Position numbers and translations under genes: made by a program. DNA of 64,000 nucleotides from Vagococcus martis (GTDB lineage Bacteria > Bacillota > Bacilli > Lactobacillales > Vagococcaceae): NCBI RefSeq assembly GCF_002026305.1, contig NZ_MVAB01000001.1, positions 1,160,001 through 1,224,000 of the forward strand, given 5' to 3'. The notes below the pieces were generated by a model. The model ran no database searches and was not told the DNA's origin. It was given only the letters and a program-made list of their open reading frames with translations. This document shows positions 51,747 to 60,031 of this stretch, piece after piece (position 1 is the stretch's first letter; every line of letters starts with the position of its first letter).

Positions 51747-53257
51747 GGCTGTACACTAAATCGTGTTGATAGATTAAATTCTATCAATGCGATTTTTTAT
51801 TTTAGGCATAGAAAAAGGGGCATTCTTATTGGTAAAATTAAGTCGACTATAACTAACATTACAAAGGAGAATACCCCTATGGATAATAATACAAGAAAAC
51901 TACTCAATTTAACAGATGATTCTCTTATTTTTAATGAGGATTGGTTGTCTCGCGAAGCGAGAAACAACCGCTCAGTTAACATGATTACAGGAAGATTAGT
52001 GAATAAAGATAAGCAATGCAAGAAATGTGGATGTTATCAATCCGTTAAAAATGGAACGTATCAAACCATTAGTCAATTGCCTGAAGTTGAACGTCGCCCA
52101 ACTTATCTAAAACTTCACAGAGAACGTTACCTTTGTAGAAACTGTGGATCAACTTTCAGTGCTTCTACTTCTCTAGTAGATGACTATTGTCAAATTTCTA
52201 AACAGCTTAAATACCAAATTGCCTTTGACTTAAAAGAGAATCAATCACGTAAAAAAATCGCAGAATACCACAGTGTCTCTGAAAATACTGTTAAACGTGT
52301 GTTAGTATCATTTACGAATAATCAGCAACCTAATTTTAACTTCTTGCCCACAGCTCTTTGTGTAGATGAGTTTAGCTCTACTTCTGATTGTCATGCTGGA
52401 ATGAGCTTTATTTGTGCTGATGCGGCATCTAAAAAAATAATCGATATCTTACCTGATAAAAGATTGCATAAGTTGGTTTCTTACTTTATGAAGTATTCCA
52501 GAAAATCACGTCTAAAAGTAAGATTTTTGGTCATGGACATGAATGCAAGTTACGGTCAACTATTAAAAACAGTCTTTCCAAACGCCGAAATCGTTACAGA
52601 TCGATTTCATATCATTCAACATATTAACCGCTCTTTCAACACCTTAAGAATAAAAGAAATGAAACAGCTAAAACGCCACAATCAAGAGGAAGGAAAGCAG
52701 TATCGAAGATTAAAGCGTTATTGGAAACTCCTTTTAAAGGACAGTTCTGAATTAAACTATAAACACTTTTATTATCGTCCTTTATTCAAGAGAAATATGT
52801 CATCTACCGAATTGGTAGATGAGTTACTTTCTTATAGTTCTCTATTAAAAAAAGCGTATCATTTTATGCAAGAATTGAAGTATGCTTATAGAACCAACGA
52901 TTATGTTTTATTTTTAGAGTTATGTTCAAAGATACCTGTTGAATTACCAAAGTATTTTAAAGATAAATTCAAGATATTTGGTAAGTTCTCCCAAGGAGTC
53001 ATGAATGCCTTTAAATACTCCTATTCAAATGGTTTCTTAGAAGGCATTAATAATAAAATTAAAGTGATTAAACGTGTGGCCTATGGCTATCGAAACTTTC
53101 TACTATTCAAACGACGTATCTTTTTGATTCAAAATCAAGTTTTTCAGGTTAAATAAAAAAGCGAGAGAATTTCTTCCCTCACTTCAATTAATTCTATTTC
53201 ATTTTTGAGACTTTTTCATCAATATTATTGTCCATCAACACGATTTGACATAGAGCC
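51747..53257 (+). mobile_element. ISL3-family element, copy 1
   Basis: 1511 bp. The terminal inverted repeats start GGCTGTA (left) and GGCTCTA (right, minus strand) and share AAATCGTGTTGAT. The exact 8-bp target duplication CAGAAAAC is at 51739-51746 and 53258-53265. 8 bp is the family norm. It sits in the 3' end of the IS1182-type element. Confidence 0.92.
51879..53156 (+). CDS. ISL3-family transposase (copy 1)
   Basis: A 425-residue transposase. The N-terminal Cys zinc finger (CKKCGCY; LCRNCGS) and HTH (RKKIAEYHSVSENTVKRVL) are followed by the DDE core: first Asp in ALCVDEFSS, second in FLVMDMNASY and DRFHIIQHI, and Glu in NGFLEGINNKIKVIKR. The frame is intact. A ribosome binding site (AAGGAG) precedes the ATG. 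Confidence 0.93.
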   Translation: MDNNTRKLLNLTDDSLIFNEDWLSREARNNRSVNMITGRLVNKDKQCKKCGCYQSVKNGTYQTISQLPEVERRPTYLKLHRERYLCRNCGSTFSASTSLVDDYCQISKQLKYQIAFDLKENQSRKKIAEYHSVSENTVKRVLVSFTNNQQPNFNFLPTALCVDEFSSTSDCHAGMSFICADAASKKIIDILPDKRLHKLVSYFMKYSRKSRLKVRFLVMDMNASYGQLLKTVFPNAEIVTDRFHIIQHINRSFNTLRIKEMKQLKRHNQEEGKQYRRLKRYWKLLLKDSSELNYKHFYYRPLFKRNMSSTELVDELLSYSSLLKKAYHFMQELKYAYRTNDYVLFLELCSKIPVELPKYFKDKFKIFGKFSQGVMNAFKYSYSNGFLEGINNKIKVIKRVAYGYRNFLLFKRRIFLIQNQVFQVK

Positions 53258-53459
53258 CAGAAAACAAGCATTCCAAAATGAAACCTCTCATTTCAGAATG
53301 CTTGTTTTTTCGTGCTCTCTCACTAATATCCTTCCTATTTTTTCTGGCTCTATAATTTCTACTGTTGGTAACGAAAGTTACTAGCAGTTTTTAGTACACA
53401 AAAACATGTGTTATCCGTTAGAATGAAATTGCGAAACAACAATCTAAGGAGGATACCAC
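53258..53459. other. IS1182 3' remnant between the two ISL3 elements
   Basis: 53258-53265 is the right target duplication of ISL3 copy 1, 53266-53337 is the displaced 3' tail of the IS1182-type transposase region with its hairpin (CAAGCATTC/GAATGCTTG), 53338-53345 is the left duplication of ISL3 copy 2, and 53346-53459 is the left end of that IS. Minus-strand reading of the tail continues the transposase frame (NRKDISERARKNKHSEM); a one-base difference in the A-run would instead end it at a stop within the hairpin. Confidence 0.7.
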
Positions 53460-54819
53460 ATGTCATACTCACAGACTATCAAAGATATCTTAAATATACT
53501 AGACCTAAATATTATTTTTAATGAAAATTGTTTGTCTACTAGGAAAATAAAGGGAGTTTTCTCTAGAGTATTTGAAGGTTTTTTAGATGAAACACCAGAA
53601 TGTTGTCTTCATTGCGAAGAAAAGGATACACACATTATTAAGTGGGGATATACTACTAGTTTAATTAAAGTTCCTGCTATTTCGGAATACGTTACATATG
53701 TTCAATTAAAGAAACGTCGTTTCTTGTGCAAAGATTGTAAATCGACATTTGTTTTAGATACGCCTTTTGTTTCTAGAAACAATTCTATTTCTAACAATTT
53801 AAAACGTCTTGTTGCTAAAAAACTAACTTCTAAACAATCTATGAGTGACATTTCAAAACAAGCAAACGTTTCTACTTCAACTGTTTATCGGGTACTTAAA
53901 GAATGGTATCACCCCATTCAGAAATATAGTTATTCCTTACCAGCTGTCCTTTGTTTTGATGAGTTTAAATCTGTAAAAAAAGTAGCTGGATCTATGAGTT
54001 TTATTATGATAGATGGTGACACTAAGGAGTTAATTGATATTTTACCTGATCGAAGATTACCTAAGATCGAGAAATACTTTAACGGATTCTCTTTATCTAA
54101 CAGAGAACAAGTGAAGTATGTTGTTTCTGATATTTATCAACCCTACATCATCTTAACTAAGAGACTTTTTCCTAACGCTAAAGTCGTTTTAGATAAATTT
54201 CATCTAGTTCAACACATTGGTAGAGCTTTTCAAAAAATACGAATTAGAATAATGAATCAATTAAAGCATAAAGATAATCGAATTATTTATAGACGAATAA
54301 AAAAATATTGGAAATTACTTCAAAAAAGTTATGGCAAACTAGACTTTATTCAACAACAATGGCACTCTTCATTTAAAACGTATCTTTCTGAAAAAGAATT
54401 ACTTGAACGCCTACTTACTTACAATGCTGAACTTACAGATGCTTATAATATTTACCAACAGATTTTAAGAGCTTTTCAAACAAAAGATTATTCTTTATTT
54501 GTAGATTTAATCAATCAAAAAACTCTTTTTCAAGAGTATATACCTGTTTTTAAAACATTTAGAAAGTATCAAGAAGAAATAAAAAATACTTTTGAAACAT
54601 CGTATTCAAACGGTCCTTTAGAATGTATGAACAATCATATTAAAGTCATTAAGCGTAATGCCTATGGCATGAGAAGTTTTTATAATTTCAAATTACGAAT
54701 AGCAATTTGTTTAAAAAAATCTGTATTCAAGACACCAAAAAAGATCTAGAAAACATGTTGTTTTCTAGATCCTAAATTCTAACGTTTTAACTCTTACCAA
54801 CAGTAGTTGACAAAGAGCC
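53346..54819 (+). mobile_element. ISL3-family element, copy 2
   Basis: 1474 bp. The 26-bp terminal repeats match at 20 positions (both start GGCTCT and share CTACTGTTGGTAA). The exact 8-bp target duplication TTTTTTCT is at 53338-53345 and 54820-54827. It is a different type from copy 1, since both its ends and its protein differ. Confidence 0.92.
53460..54749 (+). CDS. ISL3-family transposase (copy 2)
   Basis: A 429-residue transposase. Zinc finger residues C41 region (CCLHCEEKD; LCKDCKS), HTH (SMSDISKQANVSTSTVYRVL), DDE core with VLCFDEFKS, YVVSDIYQPY, DKFHLVQHIG and Glu in GPLECMNNHIKVIKRNAYG. The frame is intact. It differs clearly from copy 1 throughout, so these are two separate insertions, not a duplication. 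Confidence 0.93.
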   Translation: MSYSQTIKDILNILDLNIIFNENCLSTRKIKGVFSRVFEGFLDETPECCLHCEEKDTHIIKWGYTTSLIKVPAISEYVTYVQLKKRRFLCKDCKSTFVLDTPFVSRNNSISNNLKRLVAKKLTSKQSMSDISKQANVSTSTVYRVLKEWYHPIQKYSYSLPAVLCFDEFKSVKKVAGSMSFIMIDGDTKELIDILPDRRLPKIEKYFNGFSLSNREQVKYVVSDIYQPYIILTKRLFPNAKVVLDKFHLVQHIGRAFQKIRIRIMNQLKHKDNRIIYRRIKKYWKLLQKSYGKLDFIQQQWHSSFKTYLSEKELLERLLTYNAELTDAYNIYQQILRAFQTKDYSLFVDLINQKTLFQEYIPVFKTFRKYQEEIKNTFETSYSNGPLECMNNHIKVIKRNAYGMRSFYNFKLRIAICLKKSVFKTPKKI

Positions 54820-56267
54820 TTTTTTCTCAGTTTTCTTAAATTGAGTGCCATTAACGCAAATCCCAGCTCCTGTGAAATCTTATCTTTTCCTCTTACAGAG
54901 AATCGATTGAATGCCAAATTAGCCTTCAGATTTCCAAAGGCTGGTTCAACATCTATTTTTCTTTGACGGTATATTTCTCCTGTGACATCCTCTTTCAAAA
55001 GCTCTCTTACGTGAGCCTTAAAATATTCCCAATTCCCATTTTTTTGAATCACTCGATTTTTACTACTCTTCGCACGAGTACATAATGCTCTAACTGGGCA
55101 ATTTAAACAAGACTCACATTCATACATTTTAAGTTGTCTTTTGAATCCAGATTTATCCGCTCGAGTAGAGTAATTTCTAAATTTGACTTCTCGATTATTC
55201 GGGCAAATATAAGTATCTGCCAATTCATTATAAATCCAGTTATCTGGAATGAATGGATTTTGTTTGTATTTTTTAGTATGTTCTTTCTGATACATTGTAT
55301 AAGTAACTAATGGAGTTCTTTCAAAATCATCTAAAATTGCTTGATAGTTTTCTTCACTACCATAACCTGCGTCAGCCACAATGTATTTAGGTAAGTCAAA
55401 ATAAGATTTCTTGATAGTATCTAAGAAAGGAATCATTGTTTTAAAATCCGTTGGATTTGAAAATGTTTCATATGCTAAAACGTATTGATGATTGGTTGCA
55501 ATTTGAACGTTATATCCAGGTTTTAACTGACCATTCATCATGTGGTCATCTTTCATTCTCATAAAAGTGGCATCATGATCTGTTTTAGAATAGCTATTTC
55601 TACCGTTGTAAATATCATGTTGTTCTTTATATTTTTGCTTTCTATAGATAAAGTCAGAAAAAGCTTTCAATGCTTTTTTAGGCTCTTTACGCTCAGAACG
55701 AAGTTCTTTTCTCTCTTGAACATCTGAAGTATTTTCAATTTTAGTACTTAAATCACTTACTTTCATTTCCAACTCATCAATGATTTGTTTTAAATTTTCT
55801 GTGTTTAACTCATCATCTTCTGAACAAATAGATGGAATGATTTGCTCTTCTACAAGTTGTTGATAATAGGACTTTGACTTTTCTCTCAAAGATTCTTCAT
55901 AACGTTGTGTACTCTTTTTCCAAACGAAGGTATATTTATTTGCGTTGGCTTCTAACTTTGTTCCATCAATAAAAATAGCTTCTTCATCAATTAATTGTTG
56001 AGAAACAAGCTGATTTCTAAATTGAATAAAACATTCTTGAAGTATCGGTTGAACCAGTGGGTTCACTCTGAATCGATTAATTGTTCTGAAGTTAGGTGTC
56101 TGTGATTGCGTTAACCACATGGCACGAATGCTATCTTTAGACATAGCTTCTATCTTTCTGCCAGAAAAAATAGATTGAGTGTAGCCACACAGAATAAGCT
56201 TCAACATCATTTTTGGATGATAAGACGAAGTTCCCATTCGATGCTCAAAAACTGAGAACACATCCAC
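54765..56267 (-). pseudogene. IS1182-family transposase, interrupted at both ends
   Basis: The surviving 500-residue central part has the IS1182 transposase features: the N-terminal dimerisation region (SYHPKMMLKLILCGY), the catalytic core with FIDGTKLEAN, VADAGYGSEE and the C-terminal YRQRKIDVEPAFGNLKANL. Its true start is the ATG at 57632 (MYKNYNTKQVTLSLNLDIY), separated by the IS30 insertion; joining across the 13-bp duplication restores the frame. The 3' end is replaced by codons from the ISL3 copy 2 terminus (ALCQLLLVRVKTLEFRI). The gene is therefore nonfunctional. Confidence 0.9.
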
Positions 56268-56328
56268 AGGGATACTTTCTACTAATTCATCAATCGCAAA
56301 AGCGATATCATTTTCTTCTAAATAAATA

Positions 56329-57569
56329 GGTTAATTGTAGAATCAAGTTAGCCACCCTAAAATAATAAAAAAACACCATGGTAAAAATTCATGTATCATT
56401 GAAGTATCTACCCAACAACGAAAGGAATTTTTATCATGGCGCAAATTCAGAATACCACACAAAAATTGACTTATAAACATCTTTCCTTTGAAGAAAGACA
56501 ACTTATTGAAGTTTGGCATAATAGAGGTGATTCTAATAGAGCAATCGGTAAACGATTAGGTCGACACCATCAAACAATAAACAATGAGCTAAAACGTGGT
56601 ACAACAACGCAAATCAAAGAAAATAAAAAGCCTAGACAACTCTATTTTGCTGAGACAGGACAAGCTAAATATATAGAAAATAGAAAGCGTTGTGGTGCTA
56701 ATTCTAAGCTAGCCAGTGCTGTTGACTTTATTAATTATGCCTGTAAACAGATTATTGATTTTAATTGGTCACCAGATGCAATTGTTGGTTTTACCAAGTC
56801 CATGAGGACCTGGAATACACCTACTGTCTCTACTAAGACACTTTATAATTATATTGATAGTGGCTTTTTACCTATTAGAAACCATCATCTCAAGATGAAG
56901 ATCAGACTCTCACCTAAAAAGAAAAGAAGTCGTAAGCATAAAAAAGAACTAGGAAAATCGATTGATGAACGACCAAGTACAGTTGATGATAGAAAAAACT
57001 TTGGTCATTGGGAAATAGATAGCGTTATTGGTTCAAAATCTAAAGATGATAATGCTATACTTACTCTTGTTGAAAGAAAAACGCGTTACATGATCACTGT
57101 TGTTTTAGATGATCATACAGAAGAGTCTGTTTGTTATACTGTTAATCAATTAAAATCTGAGTTCGGACAAGTTAATTTTAGCAAGATGTTTCAATCAATT
57201 ACTGCTGATAATGGTAGTGAATTTAGCTCGCTTCATGATACTCTCCAACAAATAACGGATGTCTATTTTGCTCATCCTTATTCTTCTTGGGAACGAGGTA
57301 CAAATGAAAGACATAATGGTTTATTAAGACAATTTATTCCGAAAGGAACTCCAATCTGCAACTACTCAAAACAATTCATTCAACTGGCTACTGAAAAAAT
57401 TAATCTTTTACCACGTAAAATCTTAAATTATAGACAACCAGCTACATTATTTTTAGAAGAAATTCAAAAGCTTAAAATCAAAACATGTTGGTAAGGATGG
57501 ATTTTAATAGAATAACACAAAAAATTAGATGTTTTTACCTAGGTGGCTAACTTAATATTGCAATTTAGA
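56329..57569 (+). mobile_element. IS30-family element with 13-bp target duplication
   Basis: 1241 bp. The inverted repeats 56334-56356 and 57542-57564 match at 19 of 23 bases (core AAGTTAGCCACC). It is flanked by the direct repeat TTCTAAATAAATA (56316-56328 and 57570-57582). Removing the IS and one repeat restores the reading frame of the IS1182 transposase. IS30 elements usually give 2-4 bp duplications, but long ones are known for a few members (for example IS1630). Confidence 0.85.
56436..57494 (+). CDS. IS30-family transposase
   Basis: A 352-residue protein. The N-terminal HTH (LSFEERQLIEVWHNRGDSN; IGKRLGRHHQTINNEL) is followed by the DDE core: D in FGHWEIDSVIG, D in TADNGSEFS, E in RGTNERHNGLLR. 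The frame is intact and the length normal. Confidence 0.95.
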   Translation: MAQIQNTTQKLTYKHLSFEERQLIEVWHNRGDSNRAIGKRLGRHHQTINNELKRGTTTQIKENKKPRQLYFAETGQAKYIENRKRCGANSKLASAVDFINYACKQIIDFNWSPDAIVGFTKSMRTWNTPTVSTKTLYNYIDSGFLPIRNHHLKMKIRLSPKKKRSRKHKKELGKSIDERPSTVDDRKNFGHWEIDSVIGSKSKDDNAILTLVERKTRYMITVVLDDHTEESVCYTVNQLKSEFGQVNFSKMFQSITADNGSEFSSLHDTLQQITDVYFAHPYSSWERGTNERHNGLLRQFIPKGTPICNYSKQFIQLATEKINLLPRKILNYRQPATLFLEEIQKLKIKTCW

Positions 57570-57777
57570 TTCTAAATAAATATCTAAATTCAGTGATAAA
57601 GTAACCTGTTTCGTGTTATAATTCTTATACATAAATAGCACTCCCTTTTAGTTGGTTTAGTCACCTTAATTATAAAGGATAGTGCTATTTTTTACGTCAA
57701 AAAAGGAAGAAAATCGAAAAAAGATTTTCTTCCTTTTAGTTTATTCTAGAGACTTTTGGGTCAGCCTCTTTTTGTTT
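57495..57777. other. IS30 right end and 5' end of the IS1182-type element
   Basis: 57495-57569 is the IS30 end, 57570-57582 the second copy of its target duplication, and 57583-57632 the displaced first 16 codons of the IS1182 transposase (minus strand; AAAAGGGAG ribosome binding site at 57641-57650). A hairpin GAAGAAAATC/GATTTTCTTC (57709-57732) and the terminal repeat 57748-57772 follow. The repeat ends 5 bases from the alcohol dehydrogenase stop. Confidence 0.75.
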
Positions 57778-58950
57778 TTATAAAGCTAAGTTCAATATCT
57801 GGATAATGTCATCTGAATTTAAAGATTTCAGGTGACCAATGTGTTGTGTATCATTTTTTGTTGCACGCATTGCCATTTCTTTAAAGTGCTCTGAACTAAT
57901 GGATAGCTCACTTAAATTGGACTTCATTCCCATACTAGTAAAAAAGTTCTTCGTCTTTTCAATACTGAGCTCGATAATCTCTGTTTGAGTATAAGCAAAA
58001 GGATCAATATTAAAAACTCTTACTCCATACTGTACAAAAATGTCAGGATGGAACTTACTAACATATGACATCCAAGCAGGGAATATAATAGCCATCCCTT
58101 CCCCATGAACTACGCCATACTGCCCACTCACCTCATGCTCAATACGATGAGATGCCCAGTCAGGTTCTCGCCCTAATTCAAGAGAATTATTATGAGCCAT
58201 AGAAGCTGTCCACATGACTTCTGCACGCAATTGATAATTGGATAAATCATCCATGAGTTTCGTACCGTTTATAATAAGTGATTTTATCGCGCCCTCTAAT
58301 AGAAAATCGGTTAAAGTTACATCAGAAACCGAGGTAAAATATCTTTCTAACAGGTGAGTTAATATATCTGAAACACCTACTCCAGTTGGATAAGCAGGCA
58401 ATAGTTGTGTAAATTCTGGATTTAAAATTGAAAACTTCGGAATAATAAGGTTTGTTTCTACTCCTAATTTATATGCTCCATTGGAAATAATAGTAGCATT
58501 AGACATTTCTGAACCTGAAGAAGCGACAGTCGAAATAACGCCAATTGGTAGAGCGTGTTCTATTGTTTTTTCTCCTGTAAAGAAATCCCAAGTATCACCA
58601 TCATATAGGCAACCAAAAGAGATCGCTTTTGCGGTGTCAATGACACTACCGCCACCTACAGCTAAAATAAAATCGATATTTTCTTTTCTAACCAAATTTT
58701 CTAACGTTTGGACTAATGATAATTTGGGATTTGGTACAACACTACCGTCTTTAAAAAGAGTAATATTATAGTCATTACAAGAACGCTCAATAGTATCCCA
58801 TATACCTAAATCAAAAATGTAATCTCCACTGTATAGAACAAGAACACGTTTAGTAGTTGTTAAGCTATTAATGAGCTGTCCTACTTTATTTTCCTCACCT
58901 TTACCAAAATAAATATTTGCTGGGTTGTAGTAATTAAAATTTAACATCAT
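57778..58950 (-). CDS. iron-containing alcohol dehydrogenase (YqhD/BDH type)
   Basis: 390 residues. The NAD(P) loop GGGS is at 99-102. The metal ligands are visible at D195, H199, H266 and H280, the spacing known for E. coli YqhD and butanol dehydrogenases. It reduces short aldehydes to alcohols. It is the second gene of a deoR-adh unit divergent to the nhaC-kinase-isomerase-aldolase operon, so it may remove the aldehyde made by the aldolase. The motif TTTGTTGGAAAGTATACAAA lies 26 bases before the start. Confidence 0.9.
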   Translation of the reverse strand: MMLNFNYYNPANIYFGKGEENKVGQLINSLTTTKRVLVLYSGDYIFDLGIWDTIERSCNDYNITLFKDGSVVPNPKLSLVQTLENLVRKENIDFILAVGGGSVIDTAKAISFGCLYDGDTWDFFTGEKTIEHALPIGVISTVASSGSEMSNATIISNGAYKLGVETNLIIPKFSILNPEFTQLLPAYPTGVGVSDILTHLLERYFTSVSDVTLTDFLLEGAIKSLIINGTKLMDDLSNYQLRAEVMWTASMAHNNSLELGREPDWASHRIEHEVSGQYGVVHGEGMAIIFPAWMSYVSKFHPDIFVQYGVRVFNIDPFAYTQTEIIELSIEKTKNFFTSMGMKSNLSELSISSEHFKEMAMRATKNDTQHIGHLKSLNSDDIIQILNLAL

Positions 58951-58975
58951 ATACCCTTCCTTTGTCTAGTTGTCT

Positions 58976-58995
58976 TTTGTTGGAAAGTATACAAA
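58976..58995. promoter_or_regulatory. operator-like motif before the alcohol dehydrogenase gene
   Basis: TTTGTTGGAAAGTATACAAA, an imperfect palindrome (TTTGT/ACAAA). Except for one inserted C it is identical to 59947-59967 before the nhaC gene. It overlaps a possible -10 (TATACT on the minus strand). A likely site of the DeoR-type regulator or CcpA. Confidence 0.7.
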
Positions 58996-59006
58996 ACAAA
59001 GGGTTA

Positions 59007-59771
59007 TTAATAAATTAATTGGATATTTTCTCGTTCGAAAAAAGTTATCCATTTATTATTTAGTGGTCTTTGATCTGTGATGACAGTATTAATTTGTGAG
59101 AAATCAGAAATAATATGTACTGTTCTAAAATCAAATTTTGTATGATCTACCACTAGGATAGTTTCATTCGATTGATTCATAAATTGATACCTCACCATGG
59201 ATTCAACTTCGCTATTATCTGTTGGACCAATACCAAAGGATAAACCGGAGCTACTAATAAAAGATTTATCAATTAAATATCTAGATATATCCGATTGGGC
59301 ATTTGCACCGACGAAAGAGTGGGATACAGACCTAAAGTTACCACCAATCCCAATCAGATTAATTGTTTGATGCCCTTTTAAAACAGTAAAAATATCTAAA
59401 GAGTTAGTAATAACTGTCAATTTTAAGTTTGTTTTAGATAAAAAACTAGCAATAGTAAGACACGTTGTTGAACTATCTAATGCAATCGAGTCACCATCTT
59501 CGATAAGTGACATGCAATGCTCAGCCATAATTTGTTTTTCTTCTTGATACATGGTTTCGCGTAAAAGGAAGGGAACTTCTTTATCTTTCATGTTCGGTTT
59601 GAAAGCTCCTCCTCGTACTCGTTTCAATTGTTTTCTTTCTTCTAATGTATCTAAATCTTTTCTAATAGTCTCCTCAGTGACATTAAATTGGTTACTCAAA
59701 TCACCTACCCGGACACTACCTTGTTCATCTAGTAAAGAAAGAATAGCTTGTAAGCGGTCATATTTAATCAT
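59007..59771 (-). CDS. DeoR-family transcriptional regulator
   Basis: 254 residues. The N-terminal winged HTH (1-57: VRVGDLSNQFNVTEETIRKDLDTLEERKQL) and DeoR signature (RVRGGAF) precede a C-terminal sugar-phosphate isomerase-like effector domain (ALDSSTTCLTIASFL; NSLDIFTVL). Such regulators are usually repressors released by a sugar phosphate, here probably an intermediate of the divergent operon. It is followed by the adh gene 56 bases downstream. Confidence 0.92.
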   Translation of the reverse strand: MIKYDRLQAILSLLDEQGSVRVGDLSNQFNVTEETIRKDLDTLEERKQLKRVRGGAFKPNMKDKEVPFLLRETMYQEEKQIMAEHCMSLIEDGDSIALDSSTTCLTIASFLSKTNLKLTVITNSLDIFTVLKGHQTINLIGIGGNFRSVSHSFVGANAQSDISRYLIDKSFISSSGLSFGIGPTDNSEVESMVRYQFMNQSNETILVVDHTKFDFRTVHIISDFSQINTVITDQRPLNNKWITFFERENIQLIY

Positions 59772-60031
59772 ACGATTCCCTTTCTTTTAAAATCATTCTA
59801 TGTGTAGTGTAACGAAAAAAAAGACAAAAGTAAATACAAAAAAAGATTAACACAGATTTTCACAGTTAAATTCTTTAAATATCTTCGTTTGTTGTAATAA
59901 AAAATTAAAAACTATTGTTTTCAAAAGAAAATAAAGATATATTGGATTTGTTGGAAACGTATACAAAGCTTTTAAGTGTTTATTTTAATGTGTTTAGAAT
60001 CGAAGAAAAACAAAGAAAAAGGAGAGAGATT
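59772..60031. promoter_or_regulatory. divergent control region deoR / nhaC
   Basis: Toward nhaC there is a promoter TTGTTT (59915-59920), 17-base spacer, TATATT (59938-59943). The operator-like motif at 59947-59967 lies over the expected start point. It also fits the cre pattern WTGNAANCGNWNNCWW (59951-59966), so CcpA control is possible. An AAAGGAG ribosome binding site precedes the ATG at 60032. Toward deoR the sequence is AT-rich without a clear promoter. Confidence 0.65.
59947..59967. promoter_or_regulatory. operator-like motif / cre candidate before nhaC
   Basis: A 21-base motif, TTTGTTGGAAA-C-GTATACAAA. The inner 16 bases (59951-59966) match the cre consensus WTGNAANCGNWNNCWW fully. 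The copy before the alcohol dehydrogenase gene lacks the C, and so lacks the CG of cre. That suggests a specific operator for the local regulator as well. Confidence 0.65.

Larger units (their letters stand above)
51711..57772. mobile_element. nested IS1182-type element interrupted by three other IS
   Basis: The ends 51711-51735 and 57748-57772 are perfect 25-bp inverted repeats (inner part GAGGCTGACCCAAAAG). The IS1182-type element is split into four pieces: 51711-51746, 53266-53345, 54828-56328 and 57583-57772, about 1.8 kb in total. The breaks are filled by ISL3 copy 1 (51747-53257), ISL3 copy 2 (53346-54819) and IS30 (56329-57569). The target duplications are exact: CAGAAAAC, TTTTTTCT and TTCTAAATAAATA. 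The host element is the oldest and its transposase is dead. Confidence 0.88.

Noticed and set aside
52300-54700. The two ISL3 transposase genes as a tandem duplication
   Set aside because: Their proteins and terminal repeats differ clearly and each has its own exact 8-bp target duplication, so they are independent insertions.
51711-57772. A composite transposon carrying cargo genes
   Set aside because: Every gene inside is an IS transposase; the outer inverted repeats are the ends of a single IS1182-type element, not two flanking IS copies.
59915-60031. Longer N-terminus for the NhaC gene (39 extra residues)
   Set aside because: It would cover the promoter and operator-like motif, has no ribosome binding site and adds a non-membrane extension; the ATG at 60032 has GGAGAGAG before it.
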